Shown: one piece after another, positions 1 through 8,434 of the stretch
Numbering within the stretch: the stretch's first letter is position 1
How the letters are laid out: each line of letters opens with the position of its first letter
Source: Acholeplasmatales bacterium
GTDB lineage: Bacteria > Bacillota_I > Bacilli_A > Acholeplasmatales > Anaeroplasmataceae
Assembly: GCA_016282815.1 (NCBI GenBank)
Contig: JAEELU010000108.1
Span: forward strand, 1-13,389
DNA: 13,389 nucleotides
Reading direction: 5' to 3'
Made by a program: the position numbers and the translations under genes
The notes under the pieces: model-generated
What the model saw: only the letters and a program-made list of their open reading frames with translations
Told to the model about the DNA's origin: nothing
Database searches by the model: none

Positions 1-3000
1 CATCAAGTCCGAATGCACTCTTTGGTGTATCAGATTCTAGGAATATAACATCTACCTTTTGTCTACCTATACTATCAAATACGAAATTATCTCCCTGATA
101 AGCAAACATAATATCAGCTTTAACATCATATTCTCTTGAAACATCTGCGAATGAATAAATATCGTTAGCCTGTAGATTAGATAGCATATCCTTCATCTCA
201 GATAATTTATCTAATACCTTACTATTATCCTCATATTTTATAAATACAGGTAAGGTTTTAACAAGCATTGATACAGTGTTAGAAACTCTTGACGAATTTC
301 TACCATTATAAATAGTTACATATAAGGAATCATTCTTATATAAATATTTAGATAATGTAAATGCGAAAGCGAAATTAAAATATGCATTTAAAGTTAATTT
401 ATTATTACTGATGAATTTCTTTAAATCATCAGTATCTAATTCAATTGTAAAATCCTCTGATTTTAATCTAGATTTTTCAGCTGTCTTTAGATCCTTCTTA
501 ATTATATATTCACCATCTACATCTTTAAGAACACTATTATAATATTCCTTGGCCTTTGTAAGCTTATCAGATAATAAATCATCCTTTTCCTTTAAAGCAA
601 CCTCAAAGCCTGTAAATTCCTCAGGGATTAGCTCCTCACCTAAATATGCTTTATTCAAATCACCTAAAATAATAGCCTCACTTGTACCATCACAAATAAT
701 ATGATGGAAATCTAAATATAGATAATTAGCATCAGGTGTTTCTATTATTTCTGCTCTATATAATCTACCATTTAATATTTCAAATGGCCTAATTAATGTA
801 TTGGGAATGAGCTTATCTACATTTAATCTATCAACTATTGCAGGTGTATCCTCTCTACGAGCTAGGATATCACCATCATTATTCATAAATAATCTTGTTT
901 TTAAATAAGGGTGATTATTGATTGTTTTAACAACACTATCGTATAGCTTATCTAAATCAATTGATTCAGGAAGCTTAAATAAATATGGAATATTATAATT
1001 TGTAGTATTTGGCTTTGATACGCATTCTACAAAGATACCCTCCTGCGTTTTAGTAATTGGATATTCAGATAATATTTCATATTCCTTTTCCTCATCCTTA
1101 TTAGCTAATCTATTGATTAAATCTCTAATAGTAGGGCAAGTCTTAATATCATTACTATCAACATCCTTATTAAATTTCTTTGACAATAAAATTGTTAATC
1201 TAATTGAGGAAACTGATGTTAAGCCTGCCTCATATAAATTTGTAGTAACTCCAAATGATTCATGGCCTAATACGTTCTTTACAATATCATAAACATCCTT
1301 TTCAAGATCAGTTTCTGGTAAAATCTTTTCCTCTATCTTTAATTCAGGCATAGGTAAAGCTCTCTTATTTACCTTTTGATTTTGGTTAAGAGGAATCTTA
1401 TCTATCTGCATAGTATAAGCAGGAATCATATAAGGTGGCTTTTTAGAACCAATATATTCATTTAATTTAGAAATATCTACTTTTTCATTAGATACGATAT
1501 ATGCACAAATGAATTTTACTCCTGCAGGGTCTGTAAAATCCTTTACTGTGGCGTCATTAATTCCAGGGAATTCTCTTATTACCCTTTCAACCTCAGTAAG
1601 CTCTACTCTAAAGCCTCTGATTTTTACTTGGCCATCCTTTCTACCAATAAAATCTACAACACCATCAGGTAATAATCTAACAATATCACCAGTCTTATAT
1701 AGATTAGTAAACATTGGATCATTCTCAAATGGATTAGTAAGGAAGGCTTCCTTATTCTCCTTTTCTCTATTTAAATATCCTCGTCCAACCTGTGGTCCTG
1801 AAATATATAATTCACCAGCTACTAAATATGGAAGTAGCTTTTTATTTTTATCTAAAACATAGAATTTATAATCACTTAAATTCGCACCAATAGGTACTCT
1901 GTAATATAATTTATCTACTACATAATCTGTACAAAATACAGTACCCTCAGTTGGTCCATAAACATTATGGAATACACAACCCTTTGGCGGCTCAATAGGA
2001 ACTAGCTTCTCTCCACCAACAAAGAAATGCTTAAGATATTTAGTCTCTATTTCAGATGCGAACTGTCTACCAACCTGAGTAGTAATTAATGAATGAGTAA
2101 TTTTATTGTCATTATAGAAATTACCAAGCTTAACTAAATCAAGTCTTAATTCCTCTGGGATAACATATACTGTTGATCCACTACATAATGCTGGATATAA
2201 ATCCATCATATCAGCATCAAAGCCATATGATGCATAAGCAGCCATATGAGAATTACAATCAGGATTATATTCCTTTTGATAGAAAGATACGAATGCATTT
2301 ATATTTCTATGCTCAAGCATAACGCCCTTAGGAAGTCCTGTAGATCCTGATGTATATAGCATAATAAATAAATCCTTAGGATTAATTTTTACTTTAGGAT
2401 CACTATCGTCATTAAATTTAGTTATTTCATCAGTATATATTTTATTACCCTTATATTCAGTGATTAAGCCATCTAAATCTCTATCTAGAATTAATACCTT
2501 AGCACTTGAATCCTTAACCATGAAATTTAATCTTTCCTCAGGATAAGTTGGGTCTAGAGGCTGATATGCTGCACCACTCTTAATTACACCTAATGATGCT
2601 AAAACAATATATTCACTCTTCTTAATTAAGACAGAAACAACATTTTCCTTCTTTATTCCCATCTCAATAAGCTTATTAGCAAGCCTATTAGCAATTTTAT
2701 CAGTTTCCTTATATGTGTATTTTTTATCCTTAAATACAACTGCGTAATTATCAGGATATTTTTTTACTGATTCATTAAATTTATCTAATATGGTTTCATT
2801 TGGATTAATATATGATAAATCAGTCTTATTAAATGAATCTAATATCTTCTTATCCTCATCGCTAACAAGATTAATATCATCTAAATTATCCTTAACTAAA
2901 AACTCTGATATAACCTGATCATATAAATGAATTAAATGTTCCATTGTTTCTTTTTCATATACATCAGCTCTATATTCACATTCAATTAAGAAATCATTAC

Positions 3001-4060
3001 CATATCTATGTAAATCTAAGGTAATTAATTCCTTACCATCTTTTCTTCCAAGCATATTAATTTTATATTCCTTACCATTGCATGGAATCTTATTTATATA
3101 ATCACCTTGATATGCAAATAGAACCTCTGAATTAATACCTAAATCATTAATTAAATCAGAAAGTGGATATGTTAAATTATCTATATTATTTGTTTGTGTC
3201 TCATTACATTTAATTAAAAATTCTTTAACACTACCATTTATTTCAGCATAAAATGGATATGTTTTAACAAACATACCTACGCTATTTAAAAGCTTTTCAT
3301 TTCTACCATTATTGATAGTTAAAAATAAAGCCTTATTATCCATATTAACTTTAGCTAGTAAATATGAAAATGTTGCTAAAAAGAAGCTTGATGTTTTTAT
3401 ATTATATTTCTTAGTTATTTTCTTGACAGTATCATTTTTAACATTAAGATTAACCCTAAACACATCATATTTAGTTATTCCATCACTCTTATCAAAAATA
3501 ATATTTGAATCACATTCAGGATCTAATATTGTCTTTTCAAAATAACCTTTAGCATTCTTATATTTTTCTGATTTTAAATCCTTTATTTCATCTAATACTA
3601 AATCATTTGCATCATATTTCTCAGCTTCAAAGCTTTTTCCATCATATAAACCAAATATACAATCAAAGAATACTTTAGCTGATGTACCATCAAATATAAT
3701 ATGATGAATATCAAATACGAAATAATATTCATTCTTATATTTATAAATATATACACGATATAAATGATTATTTAGCATCTTATATATATCTGATTTTATT
3801 TCAAGCTTATCCACCTCAATGATAGGAATATTAAGTTCTTCCTTTTCTATTTTCTTTAGGATATTTCCTTCATCATCCTGATATAAAACCGTAAATAAAT
3901 ATGGGTGTAAATCAAATGCTTTTTTTACACACTCAATAAACCTGTTTATATCGATATCACTACCTAAATTAGAATATAAAGTAAGGTTATAAGCATCTGT
4001 TTCATTCAAACATGATACATATATTCCTTCCTCTGTTTTTGATAGTCGGTAATTAGCCAT
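1..4060 (-). CDS. Nonribosomal peptide synthetase, N-terminal part (C-A-PCP-C, runs off the window)
   Basis: One uninterrupted reading frame of 1353 codons that leaves the window at base 1, so the 3' part is missing. Domain order: condensation domain (about 1-430) with HHIIFDG at 119-125; adenylation domain (about 460-905) with A3 YTSGSTGLPKG at 569-579, A5 GPTE at 702-705, later YKTGD and GRKDGQVKIRGFR motifs, and an A10 lysine near 896; peptidyl carrier domain with the phosphopantetheine serine at about 949 in GLTSV; then a second condensation domain with HHIICDG at 1119-1125. It should activate an amino acid, load it on the carrier and condense it in the cytoplasm. The specificity residues read by eye as D-A-M-L-F-G-V-V-F-K suggest a hydrophobic aliphatic residue (low certainty). 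The ATG at 4060 follows AAAAGGAG by nine bases. A leading C domain implies a lipo-starter role or an upstream partner protein. No epimerase, thioesterase or phosphopantetheinyl transferase is visible. Confidence 0.95.
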   Translation of the reverse strand, partial: MANYRLSKTEEGIYVSCLNETDAYNLTLYSNLGSDIDINRFIECVKKAFDLHPYLFTVLYQDDEGNILKKIEKEELNIPIIEVDKLEIKSDIYKMLNNHLYRVYIYKYKNEYYFVFDIHHIIFDGTSAKVFFDCIFGLYDGKSFEAEKYDANDLVLDEIKDLKSEKYKNAKGYFEKTILDPECDSNIIFDKSDGITKYDVFRVNLNVKNDTVKKITKKYNIKTSSFFLATFSYLLAKVNMDNKALFLTINNGRNEKLLNSVGMFVKTYPFYAEINGSVKEFLIKCNETQTNNIDNLTYPLSDLINDLGINSEVLFAYQGDYINKIPCNGKEYKINMLGRKDGKELITLDLHRYGNDFLIECEYRADVYEKETMEHLIHLYDQVISEFLVKDNLDDINLVSDEDKKILDSFNKTDLSYINPNETILDKFNESVKKYPDNYAVVFKDKKYTYKETDKIANRLANKLIEMGIKKENVVSVLIKKSEYIVLASLGVIKSGAAYQPLDPTYPEERLNFMVKDSSAKVLILDRDLDGLITEYKGNKIYTDEITKFNDDSDPKVKINPKDLFIMLYTSGSTGLPKGVMLEHRNINAFVSFYQKEYNPDCNSHMAAYASYGFDADMMDLYPALCSGSTVYVIPEELRLDLVKLGNFYNDNKITHSLITTQVGRQFASEIETKYLKHFFVGGEKLVPIEPPKGCVFHNVYGPTEGTVFCTDYVVDKLYYRVPIGANLSDYKFYVLDKNKKLLPYLVAGELYISGPQVGRGYLNREKENKEAFLTNPFENDPMFTNLYKTGDIVRLLPDGVVDFIGRKDGQVKIRGFRVELTEVERVIREFPGINDATVKDFTDPAGVKFICAYIVSNEKVDISKLNEYIGSKKPPYMIPAYTMQIDKIPLNQNQKVNKRALPMPELKIEEKILPETDLEKDVYDIVKNVLGHESFGVTTNLYEAGLTSVSSIRLTILLSKKFNKDVDSNDIKTCPTIRDLINRLANKDEEKEYEILSEYPITKTQEGIFVECVSKPNTTNYNIPYLFKLPESIDLDKLYDSVVKTINNHPYLKTRLFMNNDGDILARREDTPAIVDRLNVDKLIPNTLIRPFEILNGRLYRAEIIETPDANYLYLDFHHIICDGTSEAIILGDLNKAYLGEELIPEEFTGFEVALKEKDDLLSDKLTKAKEYYNSVLKDVDGEYIIKKDLKTAEKSRLKSEDFTIELDTDDLKKFISNNKLTLNAYFNFAFAFTLSKYLYKNDSLYVTIYNGRNSSRVSNTVSMLVKTLPVFIKYEDNSKVLDKLSEMKDMLSNLQANDIYSFADVSREYDVKADIMFAYQGDNFVFDSIGRQKVDVIFLESDTPKSAFGLD

Positions 4061-4069
4061 ACAAATCAA

Positions 4070-4077
4070 CTCCTTTT
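4070..4077 (-). promoter_or_regulatory. Ribosome binding site of the NRPS
   Basis: AAAAGGAG on the minus strand, nine bases upstream of the ATG at 4060. It fixes the NRPS start: no in-frame alternative has comparable support. Confidence 0.8.
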
Positions 4078-4108
4078 GATTAAAAAACGAAATAAAACAC
4101 TTTGTATA

Positions 4109-4137
4109 ATTATAACATAATTAATTTTATTTTTGAA
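4109..4137 (-). promoter_or_regulatory. NRPS promoter (sigma-A type, extended -10)
   Basis: On the minus strand TTCAAA (4137-4132), a 17-base spacer, then TATAAT (4114-4109) preceded by TGT, giving an extended -10. It lies just downstream of the terminator of the preceding gene and would give a leader of roughly 40 bases. No copy of the GTTAG-N6-CTAAC dyad seen at the two ABC operons lies nearby, so by eye this promoter belongs to a different control circuit or is constitutive. Confidence 0.7.
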
Positions 4138-4152
4138 TATTGATAAGAAAAC

Positions 4153-4176
4153 AAAAAAGATGGAATTAATCCATCT
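4153..4176 (-). terminator. Rho-independent terminator overlapping the membrane-protein stop codon
   Basis: Minus strand AGATGGA, loop TTAAT, TCCATCT, then a run of T. The perfect 7-bp stem is formed partly by the last codons of the membrane-protein gene and its TAA lies in the loop. It separates that gene from the NRPS transcript. Confidence 0.85.
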
Positions 4177-4840
4177 GTCTTGCTTCAAATAAATTAGTTT
4201 TGGCAATACTTCTATTAGCTATCCATAAACCAAAGCCAATACCATATGTAAATATAATCATAGCTATAATAACAAATGGGAATGTTCCAATTCCACCAAC
4301 TACGAAATAGTACCAATCATAGGTTCTTTCTACAGTTCCATCTGGTTTTAAATGTATACATACGTTTATAGTATAAAAAATAGTATAGCAAATCATATGT
4401 ATCATATTAAAAAAAGTATATTTATATTTTATCTCTTTAGTACCTTCAAATAATATGAATGATATTATTCCAGCAACAGGTGTTAAGAAATGAAAAAATA
4501 AATTATTACCTCTAAATAATATAAAATAACTATAGCCCTGAGATATCGCAACAAATCCTAAATAAAATGTAACCACTAAAAATGTTAAACTAACACCAGT
4601 TACAGAAACCATCTTAAAGGTTTTTACCCATAATGGTAATTCACTTTTTTTCTTAATTAAAATCAATATTTCAAATACTATCATTATGCCTGCAGCTACA
4701 CCACATAATATATTAGATTGTGTTGTAAACATCCTATAGGATGCAGGACTATTTATTGCAAGCCTTGTCGCAACAACAATAACTGACACAAAAATAAAAG
4801 TATTTAAAACTAATGAACCTATCAGTTTTATTTTGCTCAT
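4166..4840 (-). CDS. Six-span integral membrane protein, possibly Pr6Pr/AIG1-like
   Basis: A 224-residue hydrophobic protein with about six membrane helices (near residues 5-25, 41-62, 74-97, 114-132, 141-162 and 182-207). Landmarks are FTTQSN at 38-43 entering the second helix, NNLFFH ending at His117, and YDWYYF near 174-179 before the last helix. The QSN motif, the single His after helix 3 and the size recall bacterial Pr6Pr-type membrane proteins and, distantly, eukaryotic AIG1/ADTRP lipid hydrolases, where a Thr and a His are catalytic. This is a resemblance by eye, not a proven assignment. The frame could begin upstream at TTG 4852 or GTG 4849, but ATG 4840 follows GGTGA by five bases and is preferred. 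The gene sits alone between two terminators with its own -10 element. Its proximity to the NRPS suggests, but does not prove, a shared function. Confidence 0.75.
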   Translation of the reverse strand: MSKIKLIGSLVLNTFIFVSVIVVATRLAINSPASYRMFTTQSNILCGVAAGIMIVFEILILIKKKSELPLWVKTFKMVSVTGVSLTFLVVTFYLGFVAISQGYSYFILFRGNNLFFHFLTPVAGIISFILFEGTKEIKYKYTFFNMIHMICYTIFYTINVCIHLKPDGTVERTYDWYYFVVGGIGTFPFVIIAMIIFTYGIGFGLWIANRSIAKTNLFEARQMD

Positions 4841-4857
4841 ATAAATCACCAATCATT

Positions 4858-4866
4858 ATTATAGCA
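4858..4866 (-). promoter_or_regulatory. Extended -10 promoter of the membrane-protein gene
   Basis: Minus strand TGCTATAAT, a perfect extended -10 (TGn plus TATAAT), 17 bases before the ATG at 4840. The -35 position falls inside the preceding terminator hairpin and shows no good match, which extended -10 promoters tolerate. The predicted leader is only about ten bases. Confidence 0.55.
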
Positions 4867-4867
4867 C

Positions 4868-4892
4868 AAAAAAACAGGAATAATCCTGTTTT
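4868..4892 (-). terminator. Rho-independent terminator of the TetR-ABC-ABC operon
   Basis: Minus strand AAAACAGGA, loop TTAT, TCCTGTTTT and further T residues: a 9-bp perfect stem counting the A/T pairs. It lies about 60 bases after the TAA of the second half-transporter. The CAGGA/TCCTG core is the same as in the terminator at 9137-9166. Confidence 0.9.
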
Positions 4893-4950
4893 AATGAACT
4901 ATAATTCTTCAAATCTTATTAATTTATCGTTTTTATAAATTATTGACTTT

Positions 4951-6681
4951 TTATATTTTCCAACCTACTGCTTCTCTTCTATCAGAAACGAATCTTTTAT
5001 AAATTCCGTTTTCTTTCATTAATTCATCATGCTTACCTGATTCAACAATCCTACCATCATCAATAACGTAAATATTATCACAATTTCTAACTGTTTTTAA
5101 TCTATGAGCAATCATGATTACTGTTTTATTCTTAGTTAATGAATCAATAGCCTTCATTAGCTTTTCTTCGTTTTCTGGGTCGACATTAGCTGTAGCTTCA
5201 TCAAGAATTACAATCTTAGAATCCTTTAAAATAGCACGAGCAATTGATAATCTTTGTAGCTCACCACCAGATAGAGTTGAACCACCCTCACCAATTATTG
5301 TATTGATACCATTAGGTAAATCATAAACGAACTGGCAGCACGCTAAATCTAATGCATTCTTTATTTCTTCCTCGGTAGCGTCTTCTTTTCCCATTTTAAT
5401 GTTATTTAGTATTGTGTCATTAAATAGATATACATTTTGGAATACAAATGTAAAATTCTCCATTAATGAATCAATATTATAATCCTTTACATTCATACCA
5501 TCTAGTAATACACTACCCTCCTGTACATCCCAGAATCTTGCCATCAAATGACAGATAGTTGTTTTACCAGATCCAGATGGACCAACAAAGGCTACCTTAG
5601 AATTTTCTTTAATCTTTAATGATACGTCATTAATAATTCTTTTCTTATCATATGAGAATGATACATTCTTAAATTCAATATCAGATGATTTAGTTTGATG
5701 CTTCTCACCACTAATATTCATAGTTTCAATAGATAATATTTCATTACCTCTTTCGACACAGCGCTCAATTATTTTTGATAAAGCATTAAATGTACCCATC
5801 GCATCTAATCCTGCATAAATGATATAGCTTGCGATAATTACAGTCATAGTAGTTGCCAAATCATTATAACCATTAATATAGAGTATAATCGCAACAATAG
5901 TCATACATACACCAATTAATCTTGTGATGTATGTTTGAATAGTTTGAACTGGTATCATTTTTAATTCACATGTTTGGTAAACCTTAGTTCCTCTTTCGTT
6001 AGCTGCATTAAATCTCTTTGAATAATTACCATATAGGTTATATGATTTAATCTCAGATATACCTAAAACATAATCAAGTGTTGCAGATATTACCTCTACA
6101 TCTACCTCTTCCTTTATTGGTGCAAATTTCTTACCCATATACTTAATCCAGCTATTGAATAATAGGAATATGATTACACCAGCTAAAGCAACTAATGCAA
6201 TTCTCCAATCAAAGAAGAAAAGTGCAGCAACAACAATTAATGTATTAATTAATCCTGTAGTTACTAGCATAACAACTCTTGTTGCTATATCAGCTAGCTG
6301 CTCCATTGTGTTTGTTGTAACAGATGTGATATACGCTAATGAGCTGTTATTAAAATAACCCATAGGCACATATCTTAAATGCTCAGCAATTTCAATTCTC
6401 TTTTCAGATGCAGTTGAATAGCCACCATCAACCTGTAGCATTGTAGCTGCATATCTGAATACAACAGAGAAACATACAGGTATAAGCATAATTAGGAATG
6501 AATATAAAACTGTCATTAAATCAAATGTGCCTTCGAATATATTTTTAAACAAGAACCATATTGCAGGCATTTTAGCTGCTTCACATAAACCCATTAATAC
6601 GGTTAATATGATAGCTAAATAAAACTGCTTTCTTCTTTTTGGTGAACAAAACTTAAAGAATACTTTTAACATTTTAATCAT
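4951..6681 (-). CDS. ABC half-transporter (exporter fold), second of a pair
   Basis: A 576-residue fusion of a membrane domain (residues 1 to about 310, about six helices) and a nucleotide-binding domain. Visible motifs: Walker A GPSGSGKTT 367-375, Q-loop Gln415, signature LSGGELQR 470-477, Walker B KIVILDE with catalytic Glu495, and H-loop His526. All are canonical, so this half can hydrolyse ATP. It overlaps the previous gene by 8 bp, which suggests translational coupling and a heterodimer with it. The start at 6681 follows GGTGA; an in-frame ATG at 6672 is a weaker alternative. Family knowledge: such pairs export drugs, peptides or lipids, and a related group (IrtAB, YbtPQ) imports siderophores despite the exporter fold. 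The substrate cannot be read from sequence; the downstream NRPS product is a guess. Confidence 0.93.
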   Translation of the reverse strand: MIKMLKVFFKFCSPKRRKQFYLAIILTVLMGLCEAAKMPAIWFLFKNIFEGTFDLMTVLYSFLIMLIPVCFSVVFRYAATMLQVDGGYSTASEKRIEIAEHLRYVPMGYFNNSSLAYITSVTTNTMEQLADIATRVVMLVTTGLINTLIVVAALFFFDWRIALVALAGVIIFLLFNSWIKYMGKKFAPIKEEVDVEVISATLDYVLGISEIKSYNLYGNYSKRFNAANERGTKVYQTCELKMIPVQTIQTYITRLIGVCMTIVAIILYINGYNDLATTMTVIIASYIIYAGLDAMGTFNALSKIIERCVERGNEILSIETMNISGEKHQTKSSDIEFKNVSFSYDKKRIINDVSLKIKENSKVAFVGPSGSGKTTICHLMARFWDVQEGSVLLDGMNVKDYNIDSLMENFTFVFQNVYLFNDTILNNIKMGKEDATEEEIKNALDLACCQFVYDLPNGINTIIGEGGSTLSGGELQRLSIARAILKDSKIVILDEATANVDPENEEKLMKAIDSLTKNKTVIMIAHRLKTVRNCDNIYVIDDGRIVESGKHDELMKENGIYKRFVSDRREAVGWKI

Positions 6682-8425
6682 TTAAATCACCATCTCTTCC
6701 TGCGATATGTGATTCCCACATATTCTTATATAAGCTTGATTTAGCTAGTAGCTCATTATGCTTACCATGAGCCTCTATCTTACCATCGTTAACTAATACG
6801 ATATCATCGCTATCAATTATTGTTGATAATCTATGTGCTATTACTATTACAGTCTTATCTTGAATTAAGCTAGATAAAGATTTTTGAATAATAGCTTCAT
6901 TCTCAGGGTCTGTATAGGCTGTAGCCTCATCTAAAATAACAATCTTAGAATTCTTCATCATAGCACGAGCAATAGATATTCTTTGACGCTCTCCACCCGA
7001 TAGATGTGAACCAGCATCTCCTACAATGGTATTATATCCATTTTCAAGTCCCATAATAAAATCATGAACTCCACACTTCTTACATACCTCTATTACCTCT
7101 TCATCAGTTGCTTCTAAATTACCCATTTTAATGTTTTCCATGATAGAAACATTAAATAGATAATTATTTTGAGATACATAAGAAACCATTCTATTATAAT
7201 CCTCTAATGTTAAATCCTTGATATTTACACCACCGATATAAATATCACCCTTATTTGGATCCCATAGCGAAGCAATCAATTTAGCTATAGTAGATTTACC
7301 AGCACCAGATGGTCCAACTAAAGCAATTTGTGAATTTGCTTTTATTTCTAAATTAACATCATGTAAAACTTCCTCTTCATCGTAGCCAAATGATACATCT
7401 TTAACTAAAACACTAGAATCCTTTGGTAATGCCTTTGAAGCTTTTGGTCTTTCAAGTCTTTTCATAGAAACAATTTCGTCAATCTCTGCAAATATTGTTT
7501 TAGCCTTATGTAAATCATCAACCTGACCCATTGAATTAATAAGTGGAGAAATCAATCCAACAGACATCAATACTGCAATAACAAATACCTCAAGTGTAAT
7601 AATGTTATGATAGAACAATATTCCTCCTATTGGTAAAACTGCAAGTAATGTATATGGGGCTACTGCCATCGCAATAGAAAATGCCACATTACATTTTCTT
7701 TGCCATTCAACGAAGCAATCAGCACCTTCCTTTGCGGCTACCTTAAACTTTTCATAGGATGCTTCACTCTTACCAAATGCCTTAATTACCTCAATACCAT
7801 TGATATATTCAACTGCAGTATCATTTAATACCTTAGTTTTATTAATACAATTATTCCAATACTTCTCATATCCAATTGACATAGATAAGTAAGCCACCAT
7901 ACCAATTGTAAAAGGAATTAAAGCTATCAGTGCCATTTGCCAGCTAATAATTATTAAATAAATGAATGTTCCTAAGAAACCAATAATATTTCCTGTAAAT
8001 TCAGGTATTACGTGAGCAAGTGCTGTTTCAGTTGAATCAATACGTTCACATAATGTGTTCTTTAATGAACCTGAATTACGTGCTTTTACATCACCTAGTG
8101 ATGCGTAAGCAAGTGAATCTACTGCTCTCTTTCTTACACCCTTAATTGTCTGATATGCAGCTATATGTGATAATGATGTAGATACAATATGGAATGCACC
8201 CTTAAGGAAGAATAATACTAATAAAAGTATTATATCTAATGTATATGCATTAAAGTCTTTATTACCTTCTATAAGCTTATTAATTATACTGGCAATAAAG
8301 TAAAATGGCATTATACCTGAAGTTACAGATATCAAGGATGTAATAATACTAAAGAAATAGTATTTCTTCTTTGGTCCTGCATAATCAAGTATTATTGAAA
8401 ACAAGCCTCTCTTTTTCTTTTTCAT
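6674..8425 (-). CDS. ABC half-transporter (exporter fold), first of a pair
   Basis: A 583-residue membrane-plus-ATPase fusion. A basic N-terminus (MKKKKR) precedes about six helices up to residue 300, with the pattern of the type I ABC exporter fold. In the ATPase: Walker A GPSGAGKST 371-379, Q-loop Gln419, signature LSGGERQR 475-482, Walker B KIVILDE with catalytic Glu500, and H-loop His531. The start at ATG 8425 is fixed by AGGAGG, which overlaps the stop codon of the TetR gene, so regulator and transporter are tightly coupled. It overlaps the partner half-transporter by 8 bp. Both halves keep the catalytic Glu and His, unlike heterodimeric exporters in which one site is degenerate. TetR control suggests induction by a ligand, perhaps the substrate, which is unknown. 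Confidence 0.93.
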   Translation of the reverse strand: MKKKKRGLFSIILDYAGPKKKYYFFSIITSLISVTSGIMPFYFIASIINKLIEGNKDFNAYTLDIILLLVLFFLKGAFHIVSTSLSHIAAYQTIKGVRKRAVDSLAYASLGDVKARNSGSLKNTLCERIDSTETALAHVIPEFTGNIIGFLGTFIYLIIISWQMALIALIPFTIGMVAYLSMSIGYEKYWNNCINKTKVLNDTAVEYINGIEVIKAFGKSEASYEKFKVAAKEGADCFVEWQRKCNVAFSIAMAVAPYTLLAVLPIGGILFYHNIITLEVFVIAVLMSVGLISPLINSMGQVDDLHKAKTIFAEIDEIVSMKRLERPKASKALPKDSSVLVKDVSFGYDEEEVLHDVNLEIKANSQIALVGPSGAGKSTIAKLIASLWDPNKGDIYIGGVNIKDLTLEDYNRMVSYVSQNNYLFNVSIMENIKMGNLEATDEEVIEVCKKCGVHDFIMGLENGYNTIVGDAGSHLSGGERQRISIARAMMKNSKIVILDEATAYTDPENEAIIQKSLSSLIQDKTVIVIAHRLSTIIDSDDIVLVNDGKIEAHGKHNELLAKSSLYKNMWESHIAGRDGDLND

Positions 8426-8434
8426 TTTTCCCTC

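Noticed and set aside
1509..1862. Plus-strand open frame of 117 codons
   Set aside because: Lies entirely antisense to the NRPS adenylation domain, has no ribosome binding site and no recognisable motif; a shadow of the real gene.
3312..3545. Plus-strand open frame of 77 codons
   Set aside because: Antisense to the first condensation domain; hydrophobic look arises from reading Lys/Asn-rich codons backwards.
4893..4950. Small peptide gene between the second half-transporter and its terminator
   Set aside because: No start codon with a ribosome binding site and no frame of useful length on the minus strand; reads as ordinary 3' untranslated sequence.
5114..5326. Plus-strand open frame of 70 codons
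   Set aside because: Antisense to the conserved signature and Walker B region of the second half-transporter; no ribosome binding site seen.
6155..6358. Plus-strand open frame of 67 codons
   Set aside because: Antisense to the membrane domain of the second half-transporter; no independent coding evidence.
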